A stretch of DNA of 9,742 nt, taken from positions 1-9,742 of the forward strand of contig NZ_JWHR01000103.1 in NCBI RefSeq assembly GCF_000808015.1. Direction: 5' to 3'. This DNA comes from Terrisporobacter othiniensis. GTDB taxonomy: Bacteria > Bacillota > Clostridia > Peptostreptococcales > Peptostreptococcaceae. Each line of letters begins with the position of its first letter. Within the stretch, counting starts at the first letter, position 1. The notes beneath the pieces are model-generated. The model ran no database searches, was not told the DNA's origin, and saw only the letters and a program-made list of their open reading frames with translations. This document shows, piece by piece, positions 1 to 7,036 of this stretch. A program made the translations under genes and the position numbers.

Positions 1-30
1 ATTAATACCTATACTATAATTTTTTGAATA

Positions 31-65
31 AAAAATACTGTGGAGTTTTAATCCACAGTATTTTT
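31..65 (-). terminator. Intrinsic terminator of glnA, possibly bidirectional
   Basis: A perfect 14-bp stem (31-44 with 52-65) encloses a 7-nt loop. It starts 20 bases past the glnA stop codon. The stem base is A5 on one side and T5 on the other, and the minus-strand transcript continues into more U residues. It could therefore also stop a plus-strand gene entering from the left, although no such gene can be shown in the 30 bases left of the hairpin. Confidence 0.9.
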
Positions 66-84
66 AACAATAATAAAACTTATA

Positions 85-1992
85 TTAAAATATATTTTTA
101 GCATAATCTATATATAAGGATTGAAGTTTCTTCATATCATGGCTAAGTTCCTTTTGAAGGTTTGATACTGTCTCGTAATCTTTATTTTCTATAGCTTCAA
201 TAATCTTTGTAAATAAGCATTTATTTGTTAAAGTATCTTTCATTACTTTTGTTTTTAGCTCTGTAATTGCATTCCAATTTACTTCATCTAAAGCATCCAT
301 ATTTTCTTTCGTATGTAACTTTACATAGCTTCTTAATCTATCCATATGATCATGTATAATTCTAAATCTTAATTCTTTCTTCCACTTATCTATAGCACCT
401 GTTCTAAAAGAGTTAATTATACTGTCTGAAAATACATTTCCATTTTTTAATGATTTAAGCTTCTCTTCATACTTTTTGAAGTTTCTCATATTTTCATATA
501 CTGTTGCAGGTGGTTCACCAAATCTTACATTTCTTTCTTCTTCATTATAATATTCAAATACATCATTTTCATCTCTGTATACTCTATCTTTTTCTAAATA
601 GAAACTTTCTTCTCCTAAGTCCTTAGATATTTCTTTTTCTAGCTCTTTAGTTGTTAACTTACTTTTAGCAGTAGCTATAATCCCATCTAACATAGTTTGA
701 TAACATCCTGCTATTACTAAATAAGCATTTGAAAGAGGGTTTGGTGATCTAAGTTCAAATCTCAAAGATTTTGGATTTTTAGCATCTCTTACAAGGCCTA
801 CAAGTACAGATCTATTTCTTGAGGGAACCTCATAAGTATGACCAAGAGACGTTACTATACAAACAGGGGCTTCGAAGCCTGGTACCAATCTTTCAAATCC
901 ATCATTTGTACAAGTTACAATTGGATTTAACACTTCATAGTTATGAAGTAATCCCATTAAAGCTCCGTATCCTATTTCATTTAAATAATCTTGTTTCATG
1001 TCTTTTGGAGCAAATAAGTTTTGAATTTTTCCATTTTTTAATTTAACACTTGCTCCTATATGGGCATGACCGCCACTTCCTGCTACTCCGAATATTGGCT
1101 TAGCTTTAAATGTTACTTCTAATCCGTTCATAGTAAATATATCTTCTATTACTTCTCTTACTATTAATTGGTTATCTGCTGCTCTAAGTGGTGAATCGAA
1201 CTTCCAAGATACTTCTAATTGCTCCATAGCATGATTTGTTTTACCTTCTATGCTTATTGAACTTTGTATACCACCAACTTCTTTATGAGCCATTTCTGGA
1301 CTTATACCTAACTTTTGTAACTTAATTAAAGATTTCTCTAGACATGTTCTTATTATTCCATGAGTTCTTTTCCAATATTGTTCTTTTAAGCTTTGAGATA
1401 CTGCTAATTTTTCTAAGTCTGCCTTATCTTCTGGTGTATTTACCCAAAACTCTAATTCTGTAGCTGCTGTTAAAAGTATATCCTCTATATCATCTATACT
1501 ATCTATACCTATATTATTTATTAAATGAGGATATTCTTTAAACAAATCAAGTAAAGATTTTTTAAAGTTTCTTTCAGCCTTTTGTAATATTCCCCTAGAA
1601 CAAACTTTTTTATTGTCATGAATTAAAAATGCTGGTATTTTTAATGTTCCTATTGGAAGATTAGTATCTTCATCTATATGTTCTAAATTATAATCAACAT
1701 ACCATTTTGAATTAACATCTGGCATTAAATCAACTTTTGCATTATTTAATGTTGCTATATCATACAATTCAACAGAAGATCCATCTGTTTGTATAGCTGA
1801 CTTTAAAAATCCTTCTACATCGTCTAAGAAAAACTCTATAGGAATTTTTTCATCAGTTGCATTCCCTCCTAAGTCTACTCCTACTAAAGATACGAATCTT
1901 ATATTTTTATGCTTTGATATTAATTCTTTAAATTCTTCATCATTATAATTATTCTTATTAACATAATATAACATGTCATTGCAACTTTTCAT
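85..1992 (-). CDS. glnA: Glutamine synthetase, long (635 aa) form
   Basis: This cytosolic enzyme makes glutamine from glutamate, ammonia and ATP. A beta-grasp-like N-terminal part (about residues 25-120) precedes the catalytic barrel. Visible motifs are the ExE metal pair (E179, E181), QxE (Q258, E260), GSGGHAH at 305-311, the SRNR segment at 391-394, and RFELRSPNP at 411-419, which matches the family's RxExRxPDP signature. Type I enzymes are usually about 440-470 residues. This one has an extra helical stretch before the ExE motif (about 135-235) and a roughly 150-residue C-terminal extension rich in Lys and Glu. GGAGGT lies 9 bases before the ATG and fixes the start. The gene is a single transcription unit with its own promoter and terminator. 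It diverges from the DEDDh exonuclease gene. No GlnR/TnrA-type TGTNA-N7-TNACA operator was noticed. The family is certain; the subclass is less so. Confidence 0.95.
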   Translation of the reverse strand: MKSCNDMLYYVNKNNYNDEEFKELISKHKNIRFVSLVGVDLGGNATDEKIPIEFFLDDVEGFLKSAIQTDGSSVELYDIATLNNAKVDLMPDVNSKWYVDYNLEHIDEDTNLPIGTLKIPAFLIHDNKKVCSRGILQKAERNFKKSLLDLFKEYPHLINNIGIDSIDDIEDILLTAATELEFWVNTPEDKADLEKLAVSQSLKEQYWKRTHGIIRTCLEKSLIKLQKLGISPEMAHKEVGGIQSSISIEGKTNHAMEQLEVSWKFDSPLRAADNQLIVREVIEDIFTMNGLEVTFKAKPIFGVAGSGGHAHIGASVKLKNGKIQNLFAPKDMKQDYLNEIGYGALMGLLHNYEVLNPIVTCTNDGFERLVPGFEAPVCIVTSLGHTYEVPSRNRSVLVGLVRDAKNPKSLRFELRSPNPLSNAYLVIAGCYQTMLDGIIATAKSKLTTKELEKEISKDLGEESFYLEKDRVYRDENDVFEYYNEEERNVRFGEPPATVYENMRNFKKYEEKLKSLKNGNVFSDSIINSFRTGAIDKWKKELRFRIIHDHMDRLRSYVKLHTKENMDALDEVNWNAITELKTKVMKDTLTNKCLFTKIIEAIENKDYETVSNLQKELSHDMKKLQSLYIDYAKNIF

Positions 1993-2078
1993 TTTTTAAA
2001 TTACCTCCAAATTTAAGTCAATATATTCCGTATTATTTTTTACTCCAATCCAAAATAATTCGTAATTTCATTTATTTT

Positions 2079-2107
2079 ATTATAAACAATATAATATTTC
2101 TTCGCAA
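2079..2107 (-). promoter_or_regulatory. Promoter of glnA
   Basis: TTGCGA (2107-2102) and a perfect TATAAT (2084-2079) are separated by exactly 17 bases, a good sigma-A match. Transcription would begin near 2072, giving a leader of about 80 nt before the ATG at 1992. The leader contains a weak AU-rich inverted repeat (2032-2039 with 2052-2059). Confidence 0.7.
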
Positions 2108-2156
2108 TATATTTTTTATTCCTATTTATCATATAATTAATAATAATATAAATACT

Positions 2157-2177
2157 ATAAAAAGTTTAACTTTTTAT
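2157..2177. promoter_or_regulatory. Near-perfect palindrome, candidate operator
   Basis: Arms ATAAAAAGTT (2157-2166) and AACTTTTTAT (2168-2177) are exact reverse complements around one central T. The site lies between divergent glnA and the exonuclease gene and overlaps the candidate -35 of the exonuclease promoter. The sequence is AT-rich, so a chance palindrome is possible, but ten exact pairs is long. No regulator is known from the sequence. Confidence 0.4.
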
Positions 2178-2194
2178 TAATAATAGGTTATACT
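2166..2194 (+). promoter_or_regulatory. Candidate promoter of the DEDDh exonuclease gene
   Basis: TTAACT (2166-2171), a 17-base spacer and TATACT (2189-2194) form a plausible sigma-A promoter. It would give a leader of about 78 nt. The surroundings are very AT-rich, and another -10-like TATAGT at 2239-2244 has no good -35, so this is only a candidate. Confidence 0.4.
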
Positions 2195-2278
2195 TAAAAA
2201 TAGATATTATAGTTTATTTCAATTTTATATTCTTTAATTATAGTATTTGCACAATTATTATTTTAGGAGAAAGATTTT

Positions 2279-3043
2279 ATGGAATATATAGTTTTTGATT
2301 TAGAGTTTAATCAGGGATTTGATAGAAAGCTAAATAAAACAGTTTCGGATGAAACATGTCCTTTTGAGATTATCCAAATAGGCGCTGTCAAATTGGACTC
2401 TAACTTAGATATGATTGATACTTTTAATACTTTTGTTAAACCTAATATATATAAGGTAATTCATCCCTTCATAAAAAAAATGACCAATATAAATAATGAA
2501 GATGTAAAAAATGCGCCTAGCTTTCCTGAAGCATTTAACATGTTTAAGTCTTTTATCAATGAAGAGAAAAATATCCTATGTGTTTGGGGTAATGGAGATC
2601 TAAAAGAGTTGTATAGAAATATTAAATATCATAATTTATCTACAGATAATTTGTCTAGCAATTATATAAATGTTCAACATCATGCTTCTGTTTATTTCAA
2701 TAATCCAACAGGAAAAAGTATTGGTCTTCAAAATGCAATTACTTTATTAGAGTTAAATCAAGATAAATCTTATCATAATGCTTTAAATGACGCTTATTAT
2801 ACATCTCTCGTATTTAAAAAAATTTTTAATGATGAAATAGAAACTAAAAATTATAATTTTAATAATGATGATAAAAAGAAGTCTGTCACAAAGAGAAAAG
2901 TAAATTATGATAATATTTTCAGTGAGTTTAAAAAGATTCTAAATAGAGACTTAAACAAGGAAGAAAAAAAAATTATCCATCTTGCTTATAAAATGGGTAG
3001 AAGAAGCAAATCTTCCCAAGAAAAAAATAATTTAAAAGATTAA
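2279..3043 (+). CDS. DEDDh-family 3'-5' exonuclease
   Basis: This is a probable metal-dependent 3'-5' exonuclease of the RNase T/DnaQ-like fold, acting on DNA or RNA in the cytoplasm. The DEDDh residues are present: D7 and E9 in FDLEF, D107 in WGNGD, and H166 with D171 in HNALND. The exonuclease domain covers about residues 1-182. It is followed by a charged, lysine-rich tail (about 190-254) without an obvious domain, which could contact nucleic acid. The overall type resembles the KapD-like and 'exonuclease domain' proteins of Firmicutes, and the substrate cannot be read from sequence. AGGAG nine bases before the ATG supports the start. The gene stands alone, is divergent from glnA, and ends in a terminator shared with convergent xth. 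Confidence 0.88.
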   Translation: MEYIVFDLEFNQGFDRKLNKTVSDETCPFEIIQIGAVKLDSNLDMIDTFNTFVKPNIYKVIHPFIKKMTNINNEDVKNAPSFPEAFNMFKSFINEEKNILCVWGNGDLKELYRNIKYHNLSTDNLSSNYINVQHHASVYFNNPTGKSIGLQNAITLLELNQDKSYHNALNDAYYTSLVFKKIFNDEIETKNYNFNNDDKKKSVTKRKVNYDNIFSEFKKILNRDLNKEEKKIIHLAYKMGRRSKSSQEKNNLKD

Positions 3044-3076
3044 AAAATCCTTCCTTTAATATCTAGGAAGGATTTT
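3044..3076. terminator. Bidirectional terminator between exonuclease gene and xth
   Basis: A perfect 11-bp stem (3044-3054 with 3066-3076) encloses an 11-nt loop. A-rich and T-rich flanks on opposite sides give a U tract in both directions. It begins directly after the plus-strand stop codon and lies 19 bases beyond the xth stop, so it can serve both convergent genes. Confidence 0.85.
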
Positions 3077-3095
3077 AATATTATGACTAATTTTA

Positions 3096-3848
3096 TTATT
3101 CAATTACTAATTCTACTGGACAGTGATCAGAACCTAGCACTTTTGTATGTATTTTAGCACTTACTAACCTATCTTTTAACTTTTCCGACGCACAGAAATA
3201 GTCAATCCTCCATCCTGCATTCTTTTCTCTTGCCTTAAATCTATAAGACCACCATGAATAAATATTTTCTTCATCTGGGTAAAAATATCTAAATGTATCT
3301 ACAAAACCTACTTCAAGAAGCTCTGTAAATTTATTTCTTTCTTCATCAGTGAATCCAGCATTTTTTCTATTGGTTTTAGGGTTCTTCAAATCTATTTCCT
3401 TATGTGCTACGTTTAAATCACCGCATACTATGACTGGTTTTATATCATCTAGCTTTTTTAAATACTCTCTAAAATCATCTTCCCACTTCATTCTATAATC
3501 AAGTCTTTTTAACTCATTCTGAGAATTAGGTGTATACACAGTTACAATATGAAAATCTTCAAATTCTAACGTTATAACCCTACCTTCTTGATCATGTTCT
3601 TCAATATCTATTCCATAAGTTACACTCATTGGTTCTTTTTTAGTAAATATAGCTGTTCCTGAGTACCCTTTCTTTTTAGCATAATTCCAGTATTGATAAT
3701 ATCCTTCTAATTTTAAATCAATTTGATTTTCTTGTAATTTGGTTTCTTGTAAACAAAATATATCTGCATCTACTTCATCAAAAAATTCCATAAAGTTTTT
3801 TCCTACACACGCTCTTATTCCATTTACATTCCATGATATAAGTTTCAT
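3096..3848 (-). CDS. xth: Exonuclease III / class II AP endonuclease
   Basis: This base-excision-repair enzyme of the exonuclease/endonuclease/phosphatase fold cleaves 5' of abasic sites and has 3'-5' exonuclease and 3'-end-cleaning activity. At 250 aa it is a normal full-length member. Active-site residues are visible: N7 in SWNVNG, E35 in LQETK, Y105 in VYTPNSQ, D144 and N146 in CGDLNVAH, the GWRIDYF segment, and the C-terminal D241-H242 in [17 protein letters not shown] lies about 7 bases before the ATG, inside the 14-bp gap after the upstream GalT-like gene, so the two genes are almost certainly co-transcribed from the promoter before the GalT-like gene. Bacillus homologues are often named exoA. 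Confidence 0.96.
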   Translation of the reverse strand: MKLISWNVNGIRACVGKNFMEFFDEVDADIFCLQETKLQENQIDLKLEGYYQYWNYAKKKGYSGTAIFTKKEPMSVTYGIDIEEHDQEGRVITLEFEDFHIVTVYTPNSQNELKRLDYRMKWEDDFREYLKKLDDIKPVIVCGDLNVAHKEIDLKNPKTNRKNAGFTDEERNKFTELLEVGFVDTFRYFYPDEENIYSWWSYRFKAREKNAGWRIDYFCASEKLKDRLVSAKIHTKVLGSDHCPVELVIE

Positions 3849-3862
3849 TTTTTATCTCCTTG

Positions 3863-4822
3863 TTAGTCAAATTTTAATTTACTTGCTATATCTTCTGATT
3901 TAACTGATGAAACATACATTCCAGTACTTAATTCAAATCCACCAAAATTAAATTTTCTTGGTACTATATGAATATGTGCATTATATATGTCTTTATAGTC
4001 CTCTTTTTCATTTATCGGGTGACTATGAATATATAAATTAAAAGGACAATTACCATGTTCATCATATAATTTACCGAATAATTCCTTTAATATAACAGAA
4101 AGTTGTTTTAATTTATTATCATCCATTTCATAAAAATATATGTTTTCTTTAAGTATAATTACTGTATCTCCACTAAATCTACACACCTGAGGCACAAACA
4201 CAAAAAAATCTTCGTCATTATGTATAAGTCTTTTTTCATACTTAATCTCTTCTTGAATAATATATTTATACATATTTATACCCATTTTTTTGTAAAACTC
4301 ATCACAAACTTTATATTCTTCTCTTAAGTCTGGAGGAATAAATGGTAACGATAAAATTTGAGAATGTGAGTGCATTAGAGATGCTCCAGCATCTCTTAAA
4401 TGATTCTTAAATAAACAAATATACTTAACATTTTTATTTTCTTTGAAATCTTTAAATCTATTTTTATATATTAATAATAAGTAATAAAACTCTTCTTCAT
4501 TCATATTAAAAAAATTTCCATTATGTTTATATGTATCTATTATTACATCATGTTCTCCTTTAATTTCACTTAAAGGGTTATCATCTATTATTGGATATTT
4601 ATTTTTTACAGATTTCACTACCCATTGATTATTTTTATTTATTACATCAGTCTCCTGCGAAATATTTTCTTCATTTCCTCTACAAAAAGGACAATCTTTA
4701 TCATATTCTTCATTCTCTTCTTTATTTATATCTTTTTTTACTTTATCCATAGGCCTATCTTGTCGCCCTCTAGCTATTATTACCTTACTATGATTTAATG
4801 TATCTACACCAAGTTCCTTCAT
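3863..4822 (-). CDS. GalT/HIT-superfamily nucleotidyltransferase-like protein (DUF4931-like)
   Basis: The protein resembles galactose-1-phosphate uridylyltransferase, which moves a nucleoside monophosphate through a histidine intermediate. Seen in the sequence are an RGRQDRPMD segment (18-26), CPFC at 44-47 as a likely zinc pair, H91 in GEHDVIID, and the signature HSHSQ at 151-155. By alignment with GalT HPHGQ, H151 would bind metal and H153 would be the nucleophile. A second HIT-like stretch, HIHIVPR, lies at 283-289. The 319 aa length is slightly short for GalT (about 350). There are no galactose genes next to it, so true GalT activity is doubtful and the substrate is unknown. An in-frame GTG at 4825 sits only 3 bases after AGGAG, whereas the ATG at 4822 has 6, so ATG is preferred. 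It heads a two-gene operon with xth. Confidence 0.8.
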   Translation of the reverse strand: MKELGVDTLNHSKVIIARGRQDRPMDKVKKDINKEENEEYDKDCPFCRGNEENISQETDVINKNNQWVVKSVKNKYPIIDDNPLSEIKGEHDVIIDTYKHNGNFFNMNEEEFYYLLLIYKNRFKDFKENKNVKYICLFKNHLRDAGASLMHSHSQILSLPFIPPDLREEYKVCDEFYKKMGINMYKYIIQEEIKYEKRLIHNDEDFFVFVPQVCRFSGDTVIILKENIYFYEMDDNKLKQLSVILKELFGKLYDEHGNCPFNLYIHSHPINEKEDYKDIYNAHIHIVPRKFNFGGFELSTGMYVSSVKSEDIASKLKFD

Positions 4823-4885
4823 CACAAACTCCTAATTTAAAGCCTTATTCAAAGGTTATTTATTTTATAATACGGTCTTACATAA

Positions 4886-4914
4886 ATTATATTTTAACAA
4901 AGTTCCTTTGTAAA
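4886..4914 (-). promoter_or_regulatory. Promoter of the GalT-like/xth operon
   Basis: TTTACA (4914-4909), a 17-base spacer and a perfect TATAAT (4891-4886) match the sigma-A consensus at 11 of 12 positions. The predicted leader is about 55-60 nt. Confidence 0.7.
4897..4911. promoter_or_regulatory. Inverted repeat in the GalT-like promoter, candidate operator
   Basis: ACAAAG-TTC-CTTTGT is a perfect 6+3+6 inverted repeat lying across the -35 and spacer of the GalT-like/xth promoter, where a bound repressor would block RNA polymerase. No matching regulator can be named. It does not fit the Rex or PerR box patterns. Confidence 0.35.
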
Positions 4915-4960
4915 TATTTAATATATTCACTTTAATTATTATCGCACTATTGAAATCTCA

Positions 4961-5089
4961 TTGTGTCTAATTAAAAAGATTGTATAAAAAATAATTAAGA
5001 TATTTATTCTATTTTTTGGAAATATATTTTTTTATAGTAATGCGGTTTATTCGCCATTATGCTAATATTAAATTAGATTGAGATATAAT
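4961..5089 (+). promoter_or_regulatory. Candidate promoter region of the aminotransferase gene
   Basis: Two weak candidates are visible. The distal one is TTGTGT (4961-4966), 16 bases, TATAAA (4983-4988). The proximal one is a perfect TATAAT (5084-5089) without a good -35. A small imperfect hairpin lies between them (about 5038-5059, TAATG with CATTA). The sequence alone does not decide which is used. The divergent gap of about 300 bases holds no small gene that I can support. Confidence 0.35.
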
Positions 5090-5110
5090 AATCAATTCAT
5101 ATGTTTATAA

Positions 5111-5115
5111 GGGGG
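5111..5115 (+). promoter_or_regulatory. Ribosome-binding site setting the aminotransferase start
   Basis: A GGGGG run 9 bases before the ATG at 5125 marks that codon as the start. The longer frame opens at an ATG at 5101, upstream of this site, with no Shine-Dalgarno sequence of its own in a good position. Confidence 0.75.
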
Positions 5116-5124
5116 AATATTCAA

Positions 5125-6345
5125 ATGAAGTTTTCAAAGAGACTTAGTTCAATGCAACAATCACCAATAAGAAAATTAGCGCCATTCGCTACAGCTGCTA
5201 AAGCTGAAGGAGTTAAGGTATATCACTTAAATATAGGCCAACCAGATATAATAACACCAGTAGGATTTTTTGATGCTGTTAAAAATTTTGACAAAAAGGT
5301 TTTAGAGTATGCAGGCTCTCAAGGAATGCCTGAATTAATTGAAGCTATAAGAAAATACTACACTACATACAACATGGATTTTGCAAGTGAAGATATAATA
5401 ATTACTAACGGTGGTAGTGAGGCTTTATTATTTGCATTTATGGCTGCATGTGATCCAGGAGACAATATATTAGTTCCAGAACCATTCTATACTAACTACA
5501 ATGGATTTTCACAATGCTTAAATGTTGAAGTAAAATCTGTTACTACAGTTGCAGAAAACGGTTTCCACCTACCTTCTAAAGAAGAGATCATAGCTAAAAT
5601 AGATGACAAAACTTCCGCTATATTAGTTGTTAACCCAGGAAATCCTACTGGATGCGTATATACTAAAGAAGAAGTTCAAATGATAGCTGAAATAGCTAAA
5701 GAAAAAGACTTATGGATAATTGCCGATGAAGTTTATAGAGAGTTCGTTTATGAAGGACTTGAATATACAAGCTTCGGAAATATGAAAGAAGTTGAAGATA
5801 GAGTTGTTATTATAGATAGTGTTTCTAAGAGATATAGTGCTTGTGGTGCTAGAATTGGTTCTATAGCTTGTAAAAACAAACAATTTATGGCTGAAATAAT
5901 GAAGGTTTGTCAAGGAAGACTTTGTGTAGCTACTATAGAGCAATTAGGTGCTGCTGCTTTATATGCTACTCCAAAATCTTATTTCGAAGAGGTTAATGCT
6001 GAGTATAAGAGAAGAAGAGATACTTTATATACTGAATTAATGAAAGCTGATGGTGTCATTTGTGAAAAGCCTATGGGCGCATTCTATATTGTTGCTAAGT
6101 TACCAGTTGAAAATGCTGAAGATTTCGTTGCATGGATGTTGAAAGAATTTAGAAGAGATAACGAGACTGTTATGTGTACCCCAGCTGAAGGATTCTACTC
6201 TACTCCAGGACTTGGTAAAAATGAAGTTAGACTTGCTTATGTCTTAAAAGAAGAAGATTTAAGAAGATCTGGACAATTATTAAAAGAAGCTCTTGAAGAA
6301 TATGCCCAATTAGAAAAAGAAAAATCTGCTTTAGCTAAAGCTTAA
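5125..6345 (+). CDS. PLP-dependent class I aminotransferase
   Basis: This is a fold-type I aminotransferase that swaps amino groups between an amino acid and a 2-oxo acid. It looks closest to the aspartate/aromatic aminotransferase branch of bacteria (subfamily I-gamma). The 406-residue protein shows the usual landmarks: NIGQPD (36-41), NGGSEA as the PLP phosphate-binding loop (95-100), NPGNPTG (170-176, with N173 contacting PLP), ADEVY (200-204, with D201 and Y204), SVSKRYSACGARIG with the Schiff-base lysine K235, and R369 in EVRLAYV for the substrate carboxylate. The substrate cannot be assigned. The start at 5125 is chosen by GGGGG nine bases upstream; a start at 5101 would add 8 residues. 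Base composition is less AT-rich than the neighbours, suggesting high expression. It is monocistronic and ends in a strong hairpin. Confidence 0.93.
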   Translation: MKFSKRLSSMQQSPIRKLAPFATAAKAEGVKVYHLNIGQPDIITPVGFFDAVKNFDKKVLEYAGSQGMPELIEAIRKYYTTYNMDFASEDIIITNGGSEALLFAFMAACDPGDNILVPEPFYTNYNGFSQCLNVEVKSVTTVAENGFHLPSKEEIIAKIDDKTSAILVVNPGNPTGCVYTKEEVQMIAEIAKEKDLWIIADEVYREFVYEGLEYTSFGNMKEVEDRVVIIDSVSKRYSACGARIGSIACKNKQFMAEIMKVCQGRLCVATIEQLGAAALYATPKSYFEEVNAEYKRRRDTLYTELMKADGVICEKPMGAFYIVAKLPVENAEDFVAWMLKEFRRDNETVMCTPAEGFYSTPGLGKNEVRLAYVLKEEDLRRSGQLLKEALEEYAQLEKEKSALAKA

Positions 6346-6371
6346 TATATGATTTTAGTAAAGTAAAAATT

Positions 6372-6405
6372 AAAAAACCATCTTACATTTGTAAGATGGT
6401 TTTTT
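6372..6405. terminator. Strong bidirectional terminator between aminotransferase gene and marR
   Basis: A perfect 15-bp stem (6372-6386 with 6391-6405) is closed by the tetraloop ATTT. A6 and T6 lie at the stem base, and pairing could extend four more bases outward. It lies between two convergent stop codons and should act in both directions. The extended 3' side reaches the marR stop codon (6408-6410). Confidence 0.93.
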
Positions 6406-6407
6406 AA

Positions 6408-6860
6408 TTAATTTAATTCTTCTTTATTTAGTATGTACTGAAGAGTTTCTAAAGCCTCTTGGTATTTTAATCTGTCGCTTTCATCTAGTTTATATAGTTT
6501 TTGTTCTAATTCATCACTTAACTTACTAGTAAAATCTATAGCTAATTTTTCCCCTTCTTCTGTAATAACTATCATATACTTTCTTCTATCTGCTAAATCC
6601 TTTTCCCTATAAACATAACCTTTTTTTGTTAAGTCATCTATCATACTTGTTAGACTTCCTTTTTCTATGTTTAATTTAGCACATAATTCCGTCATACTTA
6701 TACTACCGTGATTTTTTATAAATACTAAAGCTCTCAATTGTGTTTTATTTACATTATATAATGCCGAATATTTCTTTAGGTATTCTAAGTAAAGACTTGA
6801 ATAAAATTTAGGAAAAGTTTTTGATAAAAAACCAATTGTATTTGTTACTATACAGTTCAT
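6408..6860 (-). CDS. MarR-family transcriptional regulator
   Basis: This 150-aa winged-helix DNA-binding protein is probably a dimeric repressor that responds to a small ligand or oxidant. The recognition region SMTELCAKLNIEKGSLTSMI (about 55-74) is the helix-turn-helix. The wing carries the family's DRR motif in KDLADRRKYMIVITEEGEKL, with helical dimerisation segments at both ends. Cysteines (C3, C60) are present, but nothing in the sequence proves redox sensing. GAGGTGA four bases before the ATG supports the start. The neighbours are convergent (aminotransferase) or terminated (purB), so the target is not obvious from context. An inverted repeat in its own promoter region suggests autoregulation. 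Confidence 0.93.
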   Translation of the reverse strand: MNCIVTNTIGFLSKTFPKFYSSLYLEYLKKYSALYNVNKTQLRALVFIKNHGSISMTELCAKLNIEKGSLTSMIDDLTKKGYVYREKDLADRRKYMIVITEEGEKLAIDFTSKLSDELEQKLYKLDESDRLKYQEALETLQYILNKEELN

Positions 6861-6920
6861 TTAATCACCTCAGATGCTTAATTTATTGACTTTTTCCCAC
6901 TTCTATAGTTTACAATAAAA

Positions 6921-6951
6921 ATATTTGTAGTACAATACTTTTTACAAATAT
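6921..6951. promoter_or_regulatory. Inverted repeats upstream of marR, candidate autoregulatory operator
   Basis: Nine-base arms ATATTTGTA (6921-6929) and TACAAATAT (6943-6951) are exact reverse complements with 13 bases between them. Inside lies a tighter palindrome, TTGTA-G-TACAA (6925-6935), of the size MarR dimers often bind. A weak minus-strand promoter, TTGTAC (6935-6930) with 17 bases to TAAACT (6912-6907), overlaps it. This would place the repressor on its own -35. The promoter match is poor. Confidence 0.45.
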
Positions 6952-7004
6952 CACTATTTTAATTTTCTTATATTATTATAACTTATAGTTCTATTTCTTT
7001 TCAA

Positions 7005-7032
7005 AAATAAAGAGCCATAAGGCTCTTTATTT
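7005..7032 (-). terminator. Intrinsic terminator of purB
   Basis: A 12-bp stem (7005-7016 with 7021-7032) with a 4-nt loop has a GAGCC core and is followed by a U-rich run on the minus-strand transcript. It starts 4 bases past the purB TAG stop codon and separates purB from marR. Confidence 0.9.
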
Positions 7033-7036
7033 AATA

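Noticed and set aside
1..30. End of a plus-strand gene entering from the left (frame 1 stops at TGA 25-27)
   Set aside because: Eight codons give no recognisable protein, and such a short open stretch is expected by chance.
819..1046. 75-codon plus-strand open frame inside glnA
   Set aside because: It is antisense to the conserved catalytic part of glnA, and the product resembles nothing. It is a shadow of the real gene.
4881..4900. Rex-type operator (TTGTTAA-N4-TTAACAA) in the GalT-like promoter
   Set aside because: Only the first half matches on the minus strand; the second half is poor.
5710..5943. 77-codon minus-strand open frame inside the aminotransferase gene
   Set aside because: It overlaps the PLP-lysine region on the opposite strand. 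Its composition is typical of a reverse-strand shadow.
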